A stretch of 33,112 nt of DNA from positions 1 to 33,112 of the forward strand of contig CAJMMX010000019.1 in NCBI GenBank assembly GCA_905214615.1, in the 5' to 3' direction. This document shows, piece by piece, positions 1 to 8,300 of this stretch (within the stretch, counting starts at the first letter, position 1; the number at the start of each line of letters is the position of its first letter). The notes beneath the pieces are model-generated. The model was given only the letters and a program-made list of their open reading frames with translations. It did not search any database and was not told where the DNA came from. The stretch is from an uncultured bacterium. Its GTDB lineage: Bacteria > Actinomycetota > Coriobacteriia > Coriobacteriales > Coriobacteriaceae. A program made the position numbers and the translations under genes.

Positions 1-60
1 CCCGCGCCGTATCCGTAACGGCGCTCCCGGGGGAAGCGGATATACGCAAAGGAGTTTTAT

Positions 61-1785
61 ATGAGCAATCCCTCGAACCGCGCTTCGATGCGCGGGCAAC
101 TCACGCTGCGCGGCGTCGTCATCGGCGTCCTTGGCTGCGTGATCATCACGGCAAGCTCGGCCTACACGGCCCTCAAGATGGGTGCACTCCCCTGGCCGAT
201 TATTTTCGCTGCCGTCATCTCGCTGTTCTTCCTGAAGCTCATGGGCAACGCCAGCCTCAACGAGGGCAACGCCAGCCTCAACGAGGCCAACGTCACCCAC
301 ACCATCATGTCCGCGGGCGCCATGGTCGCCGGCGGCCTGGCGTTTACCATCCCGGGCGCCTGGATGCTGGGCTATGCCGACCAGATCAGCTGGCTCGACA
401 TGTTTATCGTGGCACTCGCCGGCACTATCCTGGGCCTTCTGGCGACAGCGCTCATCCACCGTCACTTTATCGTGGACGCCGCGCTGGAGTTCCCTACCGG
501 CAACGCCGCAGCTCAGACCCTGCGTGCTACCGAGGCCGGCGGCAAGACCGGCAAGCAGCTCTTTGGCTCCATGGCCATCGCAGGCATCTACAGCGTGCTT
601 CGCGACGCTCTGGGCGTGGTGCCCAGCATGCTGTGCACGCTCAATATCCCCGGCGTGACCTTTGCCATCTATAACTCGCCCATGCTGCTCTCCATCGGCT
701 TTTTGGTTGGCTTCGCCCCGGTTGCCTTCTGGTTTGCCGGCGCGCTGCTAGGTAACTTTGGCATCATCGTGGGCGGCACCGCTGCGGGTCTATTCGACGT
801 TGTGACTGCGCAGGGCATCGTCAAATCGCTCGGCATGGGCCTCATGATGGGCTTTGGCGTCGCCGTCGTCCTCAAGGACATCCTGCCGCAGGTCGCCGGC
901 ATCGCCCGCGGCCTCGCCGCCGACAGCTCCAGCGACACCGACGAGCAGTCGCTCATCTCGGGCTCGCTTAAGCTCGACGCCGGCATCATCGGCCTGGGTA
1001 CTGCCGCCATAGCCGTGATCGTCGCCATCGCGCTCGACCTTGGCCCCGTCCCGGCCGTCATCGTCACGCTGTTCACCTTTGTCACCACCATCATGAGCGC
1101 GCAGAGCTGCGGCCAGACGGGCATCGACCCCATGGAGATCTTCGGCCTCATCGTCATGCTCATCGTGGCTGCCTTCGCACAGATCGCCCAGGTCAAGCTG
1201 TTCTTTATCGCCGGCATCGTGGCCGTGGCATGCGGCCTTGCGGGCGACGTCATGAACGACTTTAAGGCCGGCGCCGTGCTGGGCACCAACCCGCGTGCGC
1301 AGTGGATCGGCCAGGCCATCGGCGGCATCGTGGGCGCCCTGGTCGCCGCTGCCGTCATGGTCGCGCTCGTCACCGCCTATGGTCCGGATGCTTTCGGCCC
1401 CGACAAGAGCTTTGTGGCCGCGCAGGCAAGCGTCGTCGCCACCATGGTCTCGGGCATCCCGAGCGTGTCGTGGTTCGTAGGCGGCTTTATCGCCGGCATC
1501 GTCATGTACTGGCTCGGCATTCCGGCCATGATGATCGGCCTGGGCGTGTACCTGCCGTTCTACATGTCGCTCACGGCCTTCTTGGGCTCCTGCGTCAAGC
1601 TCGCCTACGACAAGTGGGCCGCACGCCGCGACGCCGCTGCCGGTCTTTCGGACGAGGAGAAGGCCTCCAAGGATGCCGCCTTCCAGGAGCAGGGCCTGGT
1701 CGTCGCCAGCGGCCTGCTCGGCGGCGAGTCCATCGTCGGCGTTATCCTGGCGTTTGTCTCTGTTGGTCTGAGCCTGCTGGGGTAG
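61..1785 (+). CDS. OPT-family oligopeptide transporter
   Basis: This encodes a 574-residue integral membrane protein of the oligopeptide transporter (OPT/YSL) family, which takes up small peptides or metal chelates by ion-coupled secondary transport. The protein is hydrophobic throughout. It shows the family's N-terminal signature around residues 20-95 (ITASSAYTALKMGALPWP, then a LNEANVTHT-type segment and SAGAMVAGG), and its length fits bacterial OPT proteins. The start is set by a strong ribosome site (AAAGGAG) seven bases before the ATG. An exact 21-bp tandem duplication at 244-285 repeats the heptapeptide GNASLNE at residues 62-75, inside the conserved motif. The gene stands alone and ends in a terminator at 1811. 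The substrate cannot be read from the sequence; uptake of peptides would suit an amino-acid-fermenting anaerobe. Confidence 0.9.
   Translation: MSNPSNRASMRGQLTLRGVVIGVLGCVIITASSAYTALKMGALPWPIIFAAVISLFFLKLMGNASLNEGNASLNEANVTHTIMSAGAMVAGGLAFTIPGAWMLGYADQISWLDMFIVALAGTILGLLATALIHRHFIVDAALEFPTGNAAAQTLRATEAGGKTGKQLFGSMAIAGIYSVLRDALGVVPSMLCTLNIPGVTFAIYNSPMLLSIGFLVGFAPVAFWFAGALLGNFGIIVGGTAAGLFDVVTAQGIVKSLGMGLMMGFGVAVVLKDILPQVAGIARGLAADSSSDTDEQSLISGSLKLDAGIIGLGTAAIAVIVAIALDLGPVPAVIVTLFTFVTTIMSAQSCGQTGIDPMEIFGLIVMLIVAAFAQIAQVKLFFIAGIVAVACGLAGDVMNDFKAGAVLGTNPRAQWIGQAIGGIVGALVAAAVMVALVTAYGPDAFGPDKSFVAAQASVVATMVSGIPSVSWFVGGFIAGIVMYWLGIPAMMIGLGVYLPFYMSLTAFLGSCVKLAYDKWAARRDAAAGLSDEEKASKDAAFQEQGLVVASGLLGGESIVGVILAFVSVGLSLLG
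244..285 (+). repeat. exact 21-bp tandem duplication inside the OPT gene
   Basis: Two identical 21-bp units (244-264 and 265-285) lie in frame and each encodes GNASLNE. Family members normally show a single copy leading into the NEAN motif, so this reads as a recent in-frame duplication. Confidence 0.9.
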
Positions 1786-1810
1786 GCCGAACAACAACGC
1801 ACCAGCGCAG

Positions 1811-1849
1811 AGCGCGGAGTCGGAATCAAACCGGCCCCGCGCTTTTTTG
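1811..1849 (+). terminator. intrinsic terminator of the OPT gene
   Basis: The arms AGCGCGG (1811-1817) and CCGCGCT (1837-1843) pair and are followed by a run of six T (1843-1848). It begins 25 bases after the OPT stop codon. Confidence 0.85.
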
Positions 1850-2000
1850 TCTATTTGACTCTTATGATCCTCGCGGCGTTTTAGCCATGTCGATTGGCCT
1901 GACTTCCAGGTCAACAAACCTTGTCTGACACCTCGCCTAACGCGGTGTAGAGTAAAGACGACAGACGCAAGAAGCGGCTCAGAAGCTAAACGAGGTAAGC

Positions 2001-3140
2001 ATGGAACTCGACAAACAACAGATCAAGCGGCTGCGCGAGCGTCATCATCGTCGTCACGGTATACGCCCTGCACACAGCGAGGCCATGGAGAATGCCACCC
2101 GTTTCCTTAAGCAGGCGTTCAACATACGCGAGGGACGCGCGCCCTATCACGTGATTCGCAAGCGCTTTGTAAACGGGGCGCGCCTGACTGGCTCGCACTT
2201 ATGCATCCTGATCATTGCCATGTTGATCGCGAGCATCGGCCTCGATATCGACTCGGACATTGCCATCGTGGGCGCCATGCTCATCTGTCCGCTCATGGGC
2301 TCGGTCCTTGCCATGGCATACGGCATCGCCACGCTCGACCGCGAGATTGCCGTCGAGGCGATTGCCGGCCTCGCGCTGCAGATGGTCTTTTGTCTAATCA
2401 CGTCCACGCTGTACTTTAAGCTCTCGCCCCTTGGCACCACCACGGCCGCCATCATCGACAACTCGACACCGACTGTGTGGGACCTTGCCGTCGCGCTCGC
2501 GGGCGGCTTTGCGGGCGGACTGGGCAACTCGCGCGACCAGGAACCCGCCACGCTCATCGCCGGCGTGGCCGTGGCGACCGCGCTCATGCCGCCCCTGTGC
2601 GCGGCGGGCTATGGCATCGCCATCGCAAGCGGGTCGCTGTTTCTTTCAGCCCTCTACGAGTTTGGCATCAACGTGGTCTTTATCGCACTGGCTGCCGAAG
2701 CCGTGCTGCTTCTTTTGCGCGTGCCGCTCAAGCGTGACCTCAACGGCGACGGCATTGTGACCGCCGAGGAAAACGCCGAGGTCGATGAGCTGTCACACAA
2801 GGTGCGCCGCCGCATCATCGTGGGCACGGTGATCTTTGCCATCCCCTGCATCGTTATGACGGCGGGGTCTATTGGCTCGGCGCAGGCCGGCGTGCAGGAC
2901 GGTTACGGCGTCACCGAAACCACGCGCGAGCTTGCCGCGGTGCTGCCGGGCTTTAAGGATTACACCGTTGCCGTCGAGACCTCGGCCACCGAAGGCGACG
3001 AGGAGGGCCTTGTCGAGCGCGAGGTTGTCGCCCATGTGACGACAAGCGAGGCGCTTGGGGCACACGACCGCCGTGTAGCCCGCAAGCTCATCGATCTCAA
3101 TGTGCCCGAGCTCGATCGCGTGGAGTTTGATGTGCAGTAA
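2001..3140 (+). CDS. DUF389 family membrane protein
   Basis: This encodes a 379-residue protein of the DUF389 (TIGR00341-like) family, whose function is unknown. After a basic, soluble N-terminus (about residues 1-68) come several membrane segments. These carry the family's hallmark stretches LICPLMGS (about residue 92) and GVAVATALMPPLCA (about residue 190). A soluble C-terminal domain (from about residue 295) follows. Between membrane segments, residues 246-257 (DLNGDGIVTAEE) match a complete 12-residue EF-hand calcium loop, with Asp, Asn, Asp, Gly and a final Glu in the expected places. The ATG is preceded by GAGGTAAGC. The gene appears to be monocistronic. The family call is solid; calcium binding is inference. 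Confidence 0.85.
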   Translation: MELDKQQIKRLRERHHRRHGIRPAHSEAMENATRFLKQAFNIREGRAPYHVIRKRFVNGARLTGSHLCILIIAMLIASIGLDIDSDIAIVGAMLICPLMGSVLAMAYGIATLDREIAVEAIAGLALQMVFCLITSTLYFKLSPLGTTTAAIIDNSTPTVWDLAVALAGGFAGGLGNSRDQEPATLIAGVAVATALMPPLCAAGYGIAIASGSLFLSALYEFGINVVFIALAAEAVLLLLRVPLKRDLNGDGIVTAEENAEVDELSHKVRRRIIVGTVIFAIPCIVMTAGSIGSAQAGVQDGYGVTETTRELAAVLPGFKDYTVAVETSATEGDEEGLVEREVVAHVTTSEALGAHDRRVARKLIDLNVPELDRVEFDVQ

Positions 3141-3214
3141 TACGCGACGTGGGATGGATGCGCGCAGCCGCGAGTCACGACATGGCGCAGACGTGACGCG
3201 GGCCACGAGCAAAT

Positions 3215-3245
3215 AGCGGGGCGCGGTCCATGGCCGCGCCCCGCT
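3215..3245. terminator. strong GC hairpin between convergent genes
   Basis: A perfect 12-bp stem (3215-3226 with 3234-3245, arms AGCGGGGCGCGG and CCGCGCCCCGCT) lies between the DUF389 gene and the convergent minus-strand gene ending at 3266. There is little T tract on either strand, so it may be a weak bidirectional terminator. Confidence 0.6.
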
Positions 3246-3265
3246 CGCTGATTTATTGCCGTGAA

Positions 3266-3715
3266 TCAACTGTCCACATCGACATCGCCAGACTCCACCA
3301 TAAACGCCGGATCGGTGCTCACCAGATAAAAACGGGTCACCCTGGTATCTCTAAATAGGTAGAGCAAGCCCTGATCGCGTCGGCGCGAAATATACGCCAC
3401 GTGGACCGTACCGAATTCTTCGCCGTTTTCCTTCTTTAATATCAGGATGTTGGGGTCATCCGTACGCTTAAACTGCCCGTCTGTGCAGATTCCGTCTTGG
3501 TCGACCAGCTGCCATCGACAGTTGTCCTCCTCAAGAAAAGCCAGGGTTTCCCGACTTGTTTCGTCATCCCGATAGTAACCGTCAATGGCAAAGCCTTCGG
3601 AAACGCATTCCTGCATATAGGATGTTTCTCGACTTATGGCGAGTTGCCCTGTAGCGCCCAGAAGCACTGCCAGGCAAACCACTGCAACGGTTATCGAGAC
3701 AAAACGGCGGCTCAT
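3266..3715 (-). CDS. hypothetical membrane-anchored or secreted small protein
   Basis: I do not recognise this 149-residue protein. Residues 1-4 are basic and residues 5-25 form one hydrophobic segment (VSITVAVVCLAVLLGATG), which would act as a signal peptide or N-terminal anchor. There is no lipobox cysteine. The rest is soluble, acidic and mixed in composition, with three cysteines (about residues 37, 66 and 76) that could form disulfides outside the cell. The ribosome site is weak, which makes the start uncertain. The gene is isolated; the 270 bp upstream (3716-3985) are comparatively AT-rich and hold nothing I can name. Confidence 0.55.
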   Translation of the reverse strand: MSRRFVSITVAVVCLAVLLGATGQLAISRETSYMQECVSEGFAIDGYYRDDETSRETLAFLEEDNCRWQLVDQDGICTDGQFKRTDDPNILILKKENGEEFGTVHVAYISRRRDQGLLYLFRDTRVTRFYLVSTDPAFMVESGDVDVDS

Positions 3716-3985
3716 GTCAGCCAGCCCGATACTTGTTTAACGGAGCACGAAACATACTTGGTACCTCCGATATCATGGCGAATGTCACCTACGGCCTGTC
3801 GGCAATCATATGTTTCCAACATCAAACCATATGGCAACCACTCGCGAGAGGAGTATCGGCGAACGGTGCATTTTTGCGTTCTATTGGGCAAACGTCAACG
3901 CGCGCTACAGCTCTTGCTCGACCTATTCAGATCTTGTCGCATACTACCGTAGATCCTCAACGCTTCCGCCCCCAAGAGATCATTT

Positions 3986-4945
3986 TTAGTACGTAAAGAA
4001 GCCCTCGCCCGAGCTTTCGCCCAGCTTACCTTCGTCGAGCATCTGCTTGAGGACGGAGGCCATGGCCTTAAAGTTGTAGGGCATCATCATCTTTTTGAGC
4101 AGCGGGCTCACCAAGCCCGGGACCTTTTGGTACTGCATGACGATGTTGTAGGCCGTCTGGATACCCACCGTGTCGAATACACGGAACGGGCCCTTGGGAG
4201 CGCCGGTGCCGCGCGTCCACGCGAGGTCGACGCTCTTGGGGTCACTCACACCCGAGACATACAGGTCAAGGCCCGAAAGCAGCCACGGCACCAACATGGA
4301 ATTGAGCAGGTAGCCGTTCTTTTCCTTGTTGACGGGCAGGGCAATCATGCGGATGTCGTTGGCAAAGTCGACGAGCTCGTCGAAGTAGCGCTTGTCGGTT
4401 TGGTCCTGTGCCATGACCTCGGTCATGTTGTTCTTCCAGATGGAGTTGGCAAAGTGCAGCGACAGGTACTTCTCGGGACGGCCGGTGTACTTGGCAAAGG
4501 TGCTCGGCAGCAGCGTGGAGGAGTTGGTCACGACGACGGTCTTTTGCGGGAGTACCGGGGCGAGCTTCTTGTAGAAGTCAATCTTTGCCTGGGTGTCCTC
4601 GGCCATAGATTCGATGACCAGGTCGGCGTCGGCCACGGCCTTGGCAAGATCGAGCTCCAGCTTGAGTGTGGCGTAGGCACGCTCGACAGCGGCGAGCGCC
4701 GCCTCCTTGTCGAAGGGCTGGCCGCTATCGGCGATACCGGCGCACCACTCGCCCGTGCCGTCCGCCATGCCCTCGATTGCCGCGATGTACTCCTTGTGCA
4801 CATGATCGATCTTGGGCTGGGTGCGGCCGATGCTGCCCTCGCTGCGCAGCCAGATCGTCACATCAAAGCCGCAGTAGGCAGCCTGAAAGGCAATCTGGCT
4901 TCCCAACACGCCGCCGCCGGCAACACAAACGGTCTTGTAGCTCAT
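3986..4945 (-). CDS. 3-hydroxyacyl-CoA dehydrogenase (3-hydroxybutyryl-CoA dehydrogenase type)
   Basis: This 319-residue cytoplasmic enzyme belongs to the NAD-dependent 3-hydroxyacyl-CoA dehydrogenase family, which interconverts 3-hydroxyacyl-CoA and 3-ketoacyl-CoA. The N-terminus has the Rossmann dinucleotide loop VAGGGVLGSQIA (residues 7-18). The catalytic region reads SLHFANSIWKNNMTEV (about residues 162-177), where the family usually has HFFNP; the catalytic His is kept but the following residues differ. The C-terminal domain ends in GEGFFTY, typical of short butyrate-type enzymes. The ATG follows AGAGAGGA. The neighbouring acyl-CoA dehydratase activase also acts on CoA thioesters, but a gap of about 400 bp holding a terminator separates them. 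The divergent HFANS segment leaves the exact substrate open. Confidence 0.85.
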   Translation of the reverse strand: MSYKTVCVAGGGVLGSQIAFQAAYCGFDVTIWLRSEGSIGRTQPKIDHVHKEYIAAIEGMADGTGEWCAGIADSGQPFDKEAALAAVERAYATLKLELDLAKAVADADLVIESMAEDTQAKIDFYKKLAPVLPQKTVVVTNSSTLLPSTFAKYTGRPEKYLSLHFANSIWKNNMTEVMAQDQTDKRYFDELVDFANDIRMIALPVNKEKNGYLLNSMLVPWLLSGLDLYVSGVSDPKSVDLAWTRGTGAPKGPFRVFDTVGIQTAYNIVMQYQKVPGLVSPLLKKMMMPYNFKAMASVLKQMLDEGKLGESSGEGFFTY

Positions 4946-5113
4946 GGGACGGTCCTCTCTTACGTAATTCCATAGATGTGTATTTATTCAACCGTAAGGA
5001 GGACGCGCGCTGGGGGTGGGTTCTATAAACGGACGGTAATTTGCGGCGAACGGCAACACCTGTTCATTAACTCTCGATTTTGAGGGCATTTTTTGGCGCT
5101 GCTGAACCGCTGT

Positions 5114-5243
5114 TTTCGGAAGTGCGGGGAAAAATCGGGTTTCGCCGACCAGACCGGCTTTTTTTAAAACAAAACCGCAGGTCGCGAGAGTCTAAAAAGG
5201 CGGTGCGCTCGGGAGGTTCGCGTTTTTCCCCGCACTTCCGAAA
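5114..5243. repeat. perfect 21-bp inverted repeat around an 88-bp centre
   Basis: The arms at 5114-5134 and 5223-5243 are exact reverse complements (core CGGAAGTGCGGGGAAAAA). The 415-bp gap 4946-5360 holds this element and the activase terminator, and no credible gene. It looks like a small interspersed or MITE-like element, or a long processed hairpin. Confidence 0.8.
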
Positions 5244-5294
5244 TTCGAGTGCGTAGAAGGCTGCGACAAAACGATTTACGCAACATATGTCCAG

Positions 5295-5333
5295 CAAAAA
5301 CGGGTGGTAGCGGGCACGGCTACCACCCGTTTG
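5295..5333 (-). terminator. intrinsic terminator of the TetR-activase transcript
   Basis: A perfect 14-bp stem (5298-5311 with 5319-5332; core ACGGGTGGTAGC) ends on the minus strand in TTTTT. It lies about 30 bases past the activase stop. Confidence 0.9.
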
Positions 5334-5360
5334 TCTCACATCTAGCCCATAGCAGGCCAG

Positions 5361-8300
5361 TTACTTCTTAATGCCGCGCCCCAGGCGCTCGGCGACCGAC
5401 GCCACGGCCTCCTCGCTGGCCGGCCCGCAGCTCACGCAGCCGTCGTGGGCGCGCATCTGGCCGGTGACCTCGTCCATCGCGAGCGGCGCCACCTTCTCGA
5501 GCTTAAAGCCCTTGCCGGCGCGCATGTTCTCCTTGGCCACACTGATCATGAGCTTAATACGGTTGAGCTGGTTGACCTCGGACGCACCGGGGTCGTAGTC
5601 CACCGCGACAATGTTGCTCTCGGGATGCTGGCGGCGCAGCTCCTTGATCACGGCCTTGCCCACCACGTGGTTGGGCAGGCACGCGAAGGGCTGCGTGCAG
5701 ATGATGTTGGGCGCACCATGGTCGATCAGGTCGAGCATCTCGGCCGTGAGCAACCAGCCCTCGCCCATGTTGTTGCACACCGAAAGTACCGTACGGGCCT
5801 TGTCGGCCATGGTGCCGATGCGCTCGGGCGCCTCAAAGCGGCGGGACTTCTCGAGCATCTCCTCCACCGGCGTGCGCATCCAGTCCACAAGCTTGATGAG
5901 CGCCTGCATACCAGCGCGCGTGGTAGCAGAGCTTCCCAGCTCGTCTTTCTGCAGCTCGGCGTTGCTCATGGAGTAGAGGAAGAAGTCGAGCAGGCCCGGC
6001 ACCACGGCCTCGCAGCCCTCGCGTTCGATGACATCGACCACGTGGTTGTTGGCTGTGGGATGGAACTTGACCAGGATCTCACCGACCACGCCCACGCGCG
6101 GCTTGGTGCCCTCGCCCACAAGCGGCATGGTGTCGAACGCGCGGATGGCCTCGCGGCACAGCTTGGTGTAGTTATGCCTGTTGAACTTGGGTGCCAGCTT
6201 GCGAGCGCGCGCCATGTACTCCTCGTAGAGCGTGTTGGCGGCACCAGGCGTGGCCTCGTACGGGCGGCAGCGGTAGAGCATCTGCATCATCACGTCGCCA
6301 AAGAGCACCGCGTAGACTGCCTGCTTAAGCAGCGCCGGCGTCAGCTTAAAGCCGGGGTTGTCCTCGCCCAGCGCCACGGCCGAAAGCGAGATCACGGGGA
6401 TCTCGGGGTGGCCGCTCTCGCGCAGGGCCTTGCGGATGAGCGCGATGTAGTTGGTGGCACGGCAGCCGCCGCCGGTCTGGCTGATGACCACGGCCGTCTT
6501 GGACAGGTCGTACCGACCGCTCTCGATAGCCTCCATAATCTGACCCGTTACCAGAATCGACGGGTAGCAAATGTCATTGTTCACATAGCGCAGACCGGCC
6601 TCGACGGCATCGTGATCGGTCGAGGGCAGCAGCTCCAAGTTGTAGCCGGCACCGCGGAACACCTCTTTGACCAGGTCAAAGTGGATCGGCGCCATCTGCG
6701 GGCACAGGATGGTGTAGCCCTCGTCGCGCATCTGCTCGGTAAAGGGCACCTTGGGCCACGCGGTCGAAGCACTCTCGCGCTGAGCCTCAAACGTGTACTT
6801 GCGGCTCGCGAACGCGGGAGCATCCGTGGAGGGCGCCACCGGCGCGGCATCGCCCTGCTCGTAGGCCTCGCCCGCGGCCGTGGCCTCGGCCAAGCGCTCG
6901 GCCTCCTGGTCCTTGAGTGCCGCCATGAGCGAGCGGATGCGGATGCGCGCGGCACCCAGGTTGGACACCTCGTCAATCTTGAGCACGGTGTAGATCTTGC
7001 CGCTGGCCTCCAGGATCTCCTGTACCTGATCGGTGGTCAGGGCGTCCAGGCCGCAGCCGAAGGAGTTGAGCTGAATCAGGTCCAGGTCGTTGCGCATCGT
7101 CACAAAACGGGCGACCGCGTACAGGCGGCTGTGGTACATCCACTGGTCGACGACGCGAATCGGACGCTCAGGCTTTACCAGATGCGCGAGCGAATCCTCG
7201 GTAAAGACCGCAAAACCAAAGCTTGAGATAAGCTCGGGCAGGGCGTGGTTGATCTCGGGGTCGTTATGGTAGGGACGACCGGCGAGCACAATGCCATGGC
7301 CACCGTGGTCCTCGACCCACTTAAGAGCCTCCTCGCCCATGGTCTGGATGTCCTCGTGGAAACGCGCATCGGCCTCAAAGGCAGCGTTGACGGCGGCATC
7401 GACCTCGGAGCGCGTGATCTTGGGTCCACGCACGCGACCACGACCAGCTTGCGAATCGGCCACGCGGTCGACGGCGAGCACCTGATACAGACGGCGCTTG
7501 AGCTCGGTCTTGTCGTGATAGGGCACAAACGGGTACAGGAACTCGATGTTCTGCTCGCGGATCTCGTCAATATTGAGCGCCAACGCCGTGGGGTAGCTCA
7601 TGACGATGGGGCAGTTATAGCAGTTGCCGGCGGTCGGATCCTCCTTGCGCTCCCAGCGCACGCACGGCATCCAAATGAAGTCGACATCGCGGTCGATAAG
7701 GTTCATCACATGGCCGTGGCTCATCTTTGCCGGGTAGCACACGCTCTCGGACGGCATGGACTCGATGCCCGCCTGGTAGGTCTTTTTGCTCGACTGGTCG
7801 GACAGCTGCACGCTAAAGCCCAGGCGCGTAAAGAACGCATGCCAGAAGGGGTAATTCTCGTACATGTTGAGCGCGCGCGGGATACCGACGGTGCCGCGCG
7901 GGGCCTCGTCGGGACTCAGGACCTCGCGGTTAAAGAGCAGCTCGTTTTTCTTTTTGAAGAGGTTGGGGGCCTCGGTCTTCTGCTTTTTGTGGCCGGCGCC
8001 CTTCTCGCAGCGGTTGCCGGTAATGAAGCGCCTGCCGCCGCCAAAGTCGTTGACGGTGAGCTGGCAGTTGTTGGAGCAGCGACCGCAGCGGACATGCTTT
8101 TGCGTCACGGTAAGGTGCGTGATGTCCTCGGCCGAAAGGATGGTCGAGGTGCCGTCGGCGCCGGCGCGATCGCGGGCGAGCAGGGCCGCACCGTAGGCGC
8201 CCATGCAGCCGGCGATGTCGGGACGCACGGCATGAACACCGGTGAGCTGCTCAAACGCGCGCAGCGTGGCATCGGACATAAAGGTGCCGCCCTGGACGAT

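Noticed and set aside
3716..3985. Small open frames at 3733-3996 and 3497-3952 on the plus strand
   Set aside because: No ribosome site, no family features, and overlap with the minus-strand genes; the stretch looks like noncoding DNA.
5067..5339. 90-codon open frame on the minus strand
   Set aside because: It lies entirely over the 21-bp inverted repeat and the terminator and has no family resemblance.
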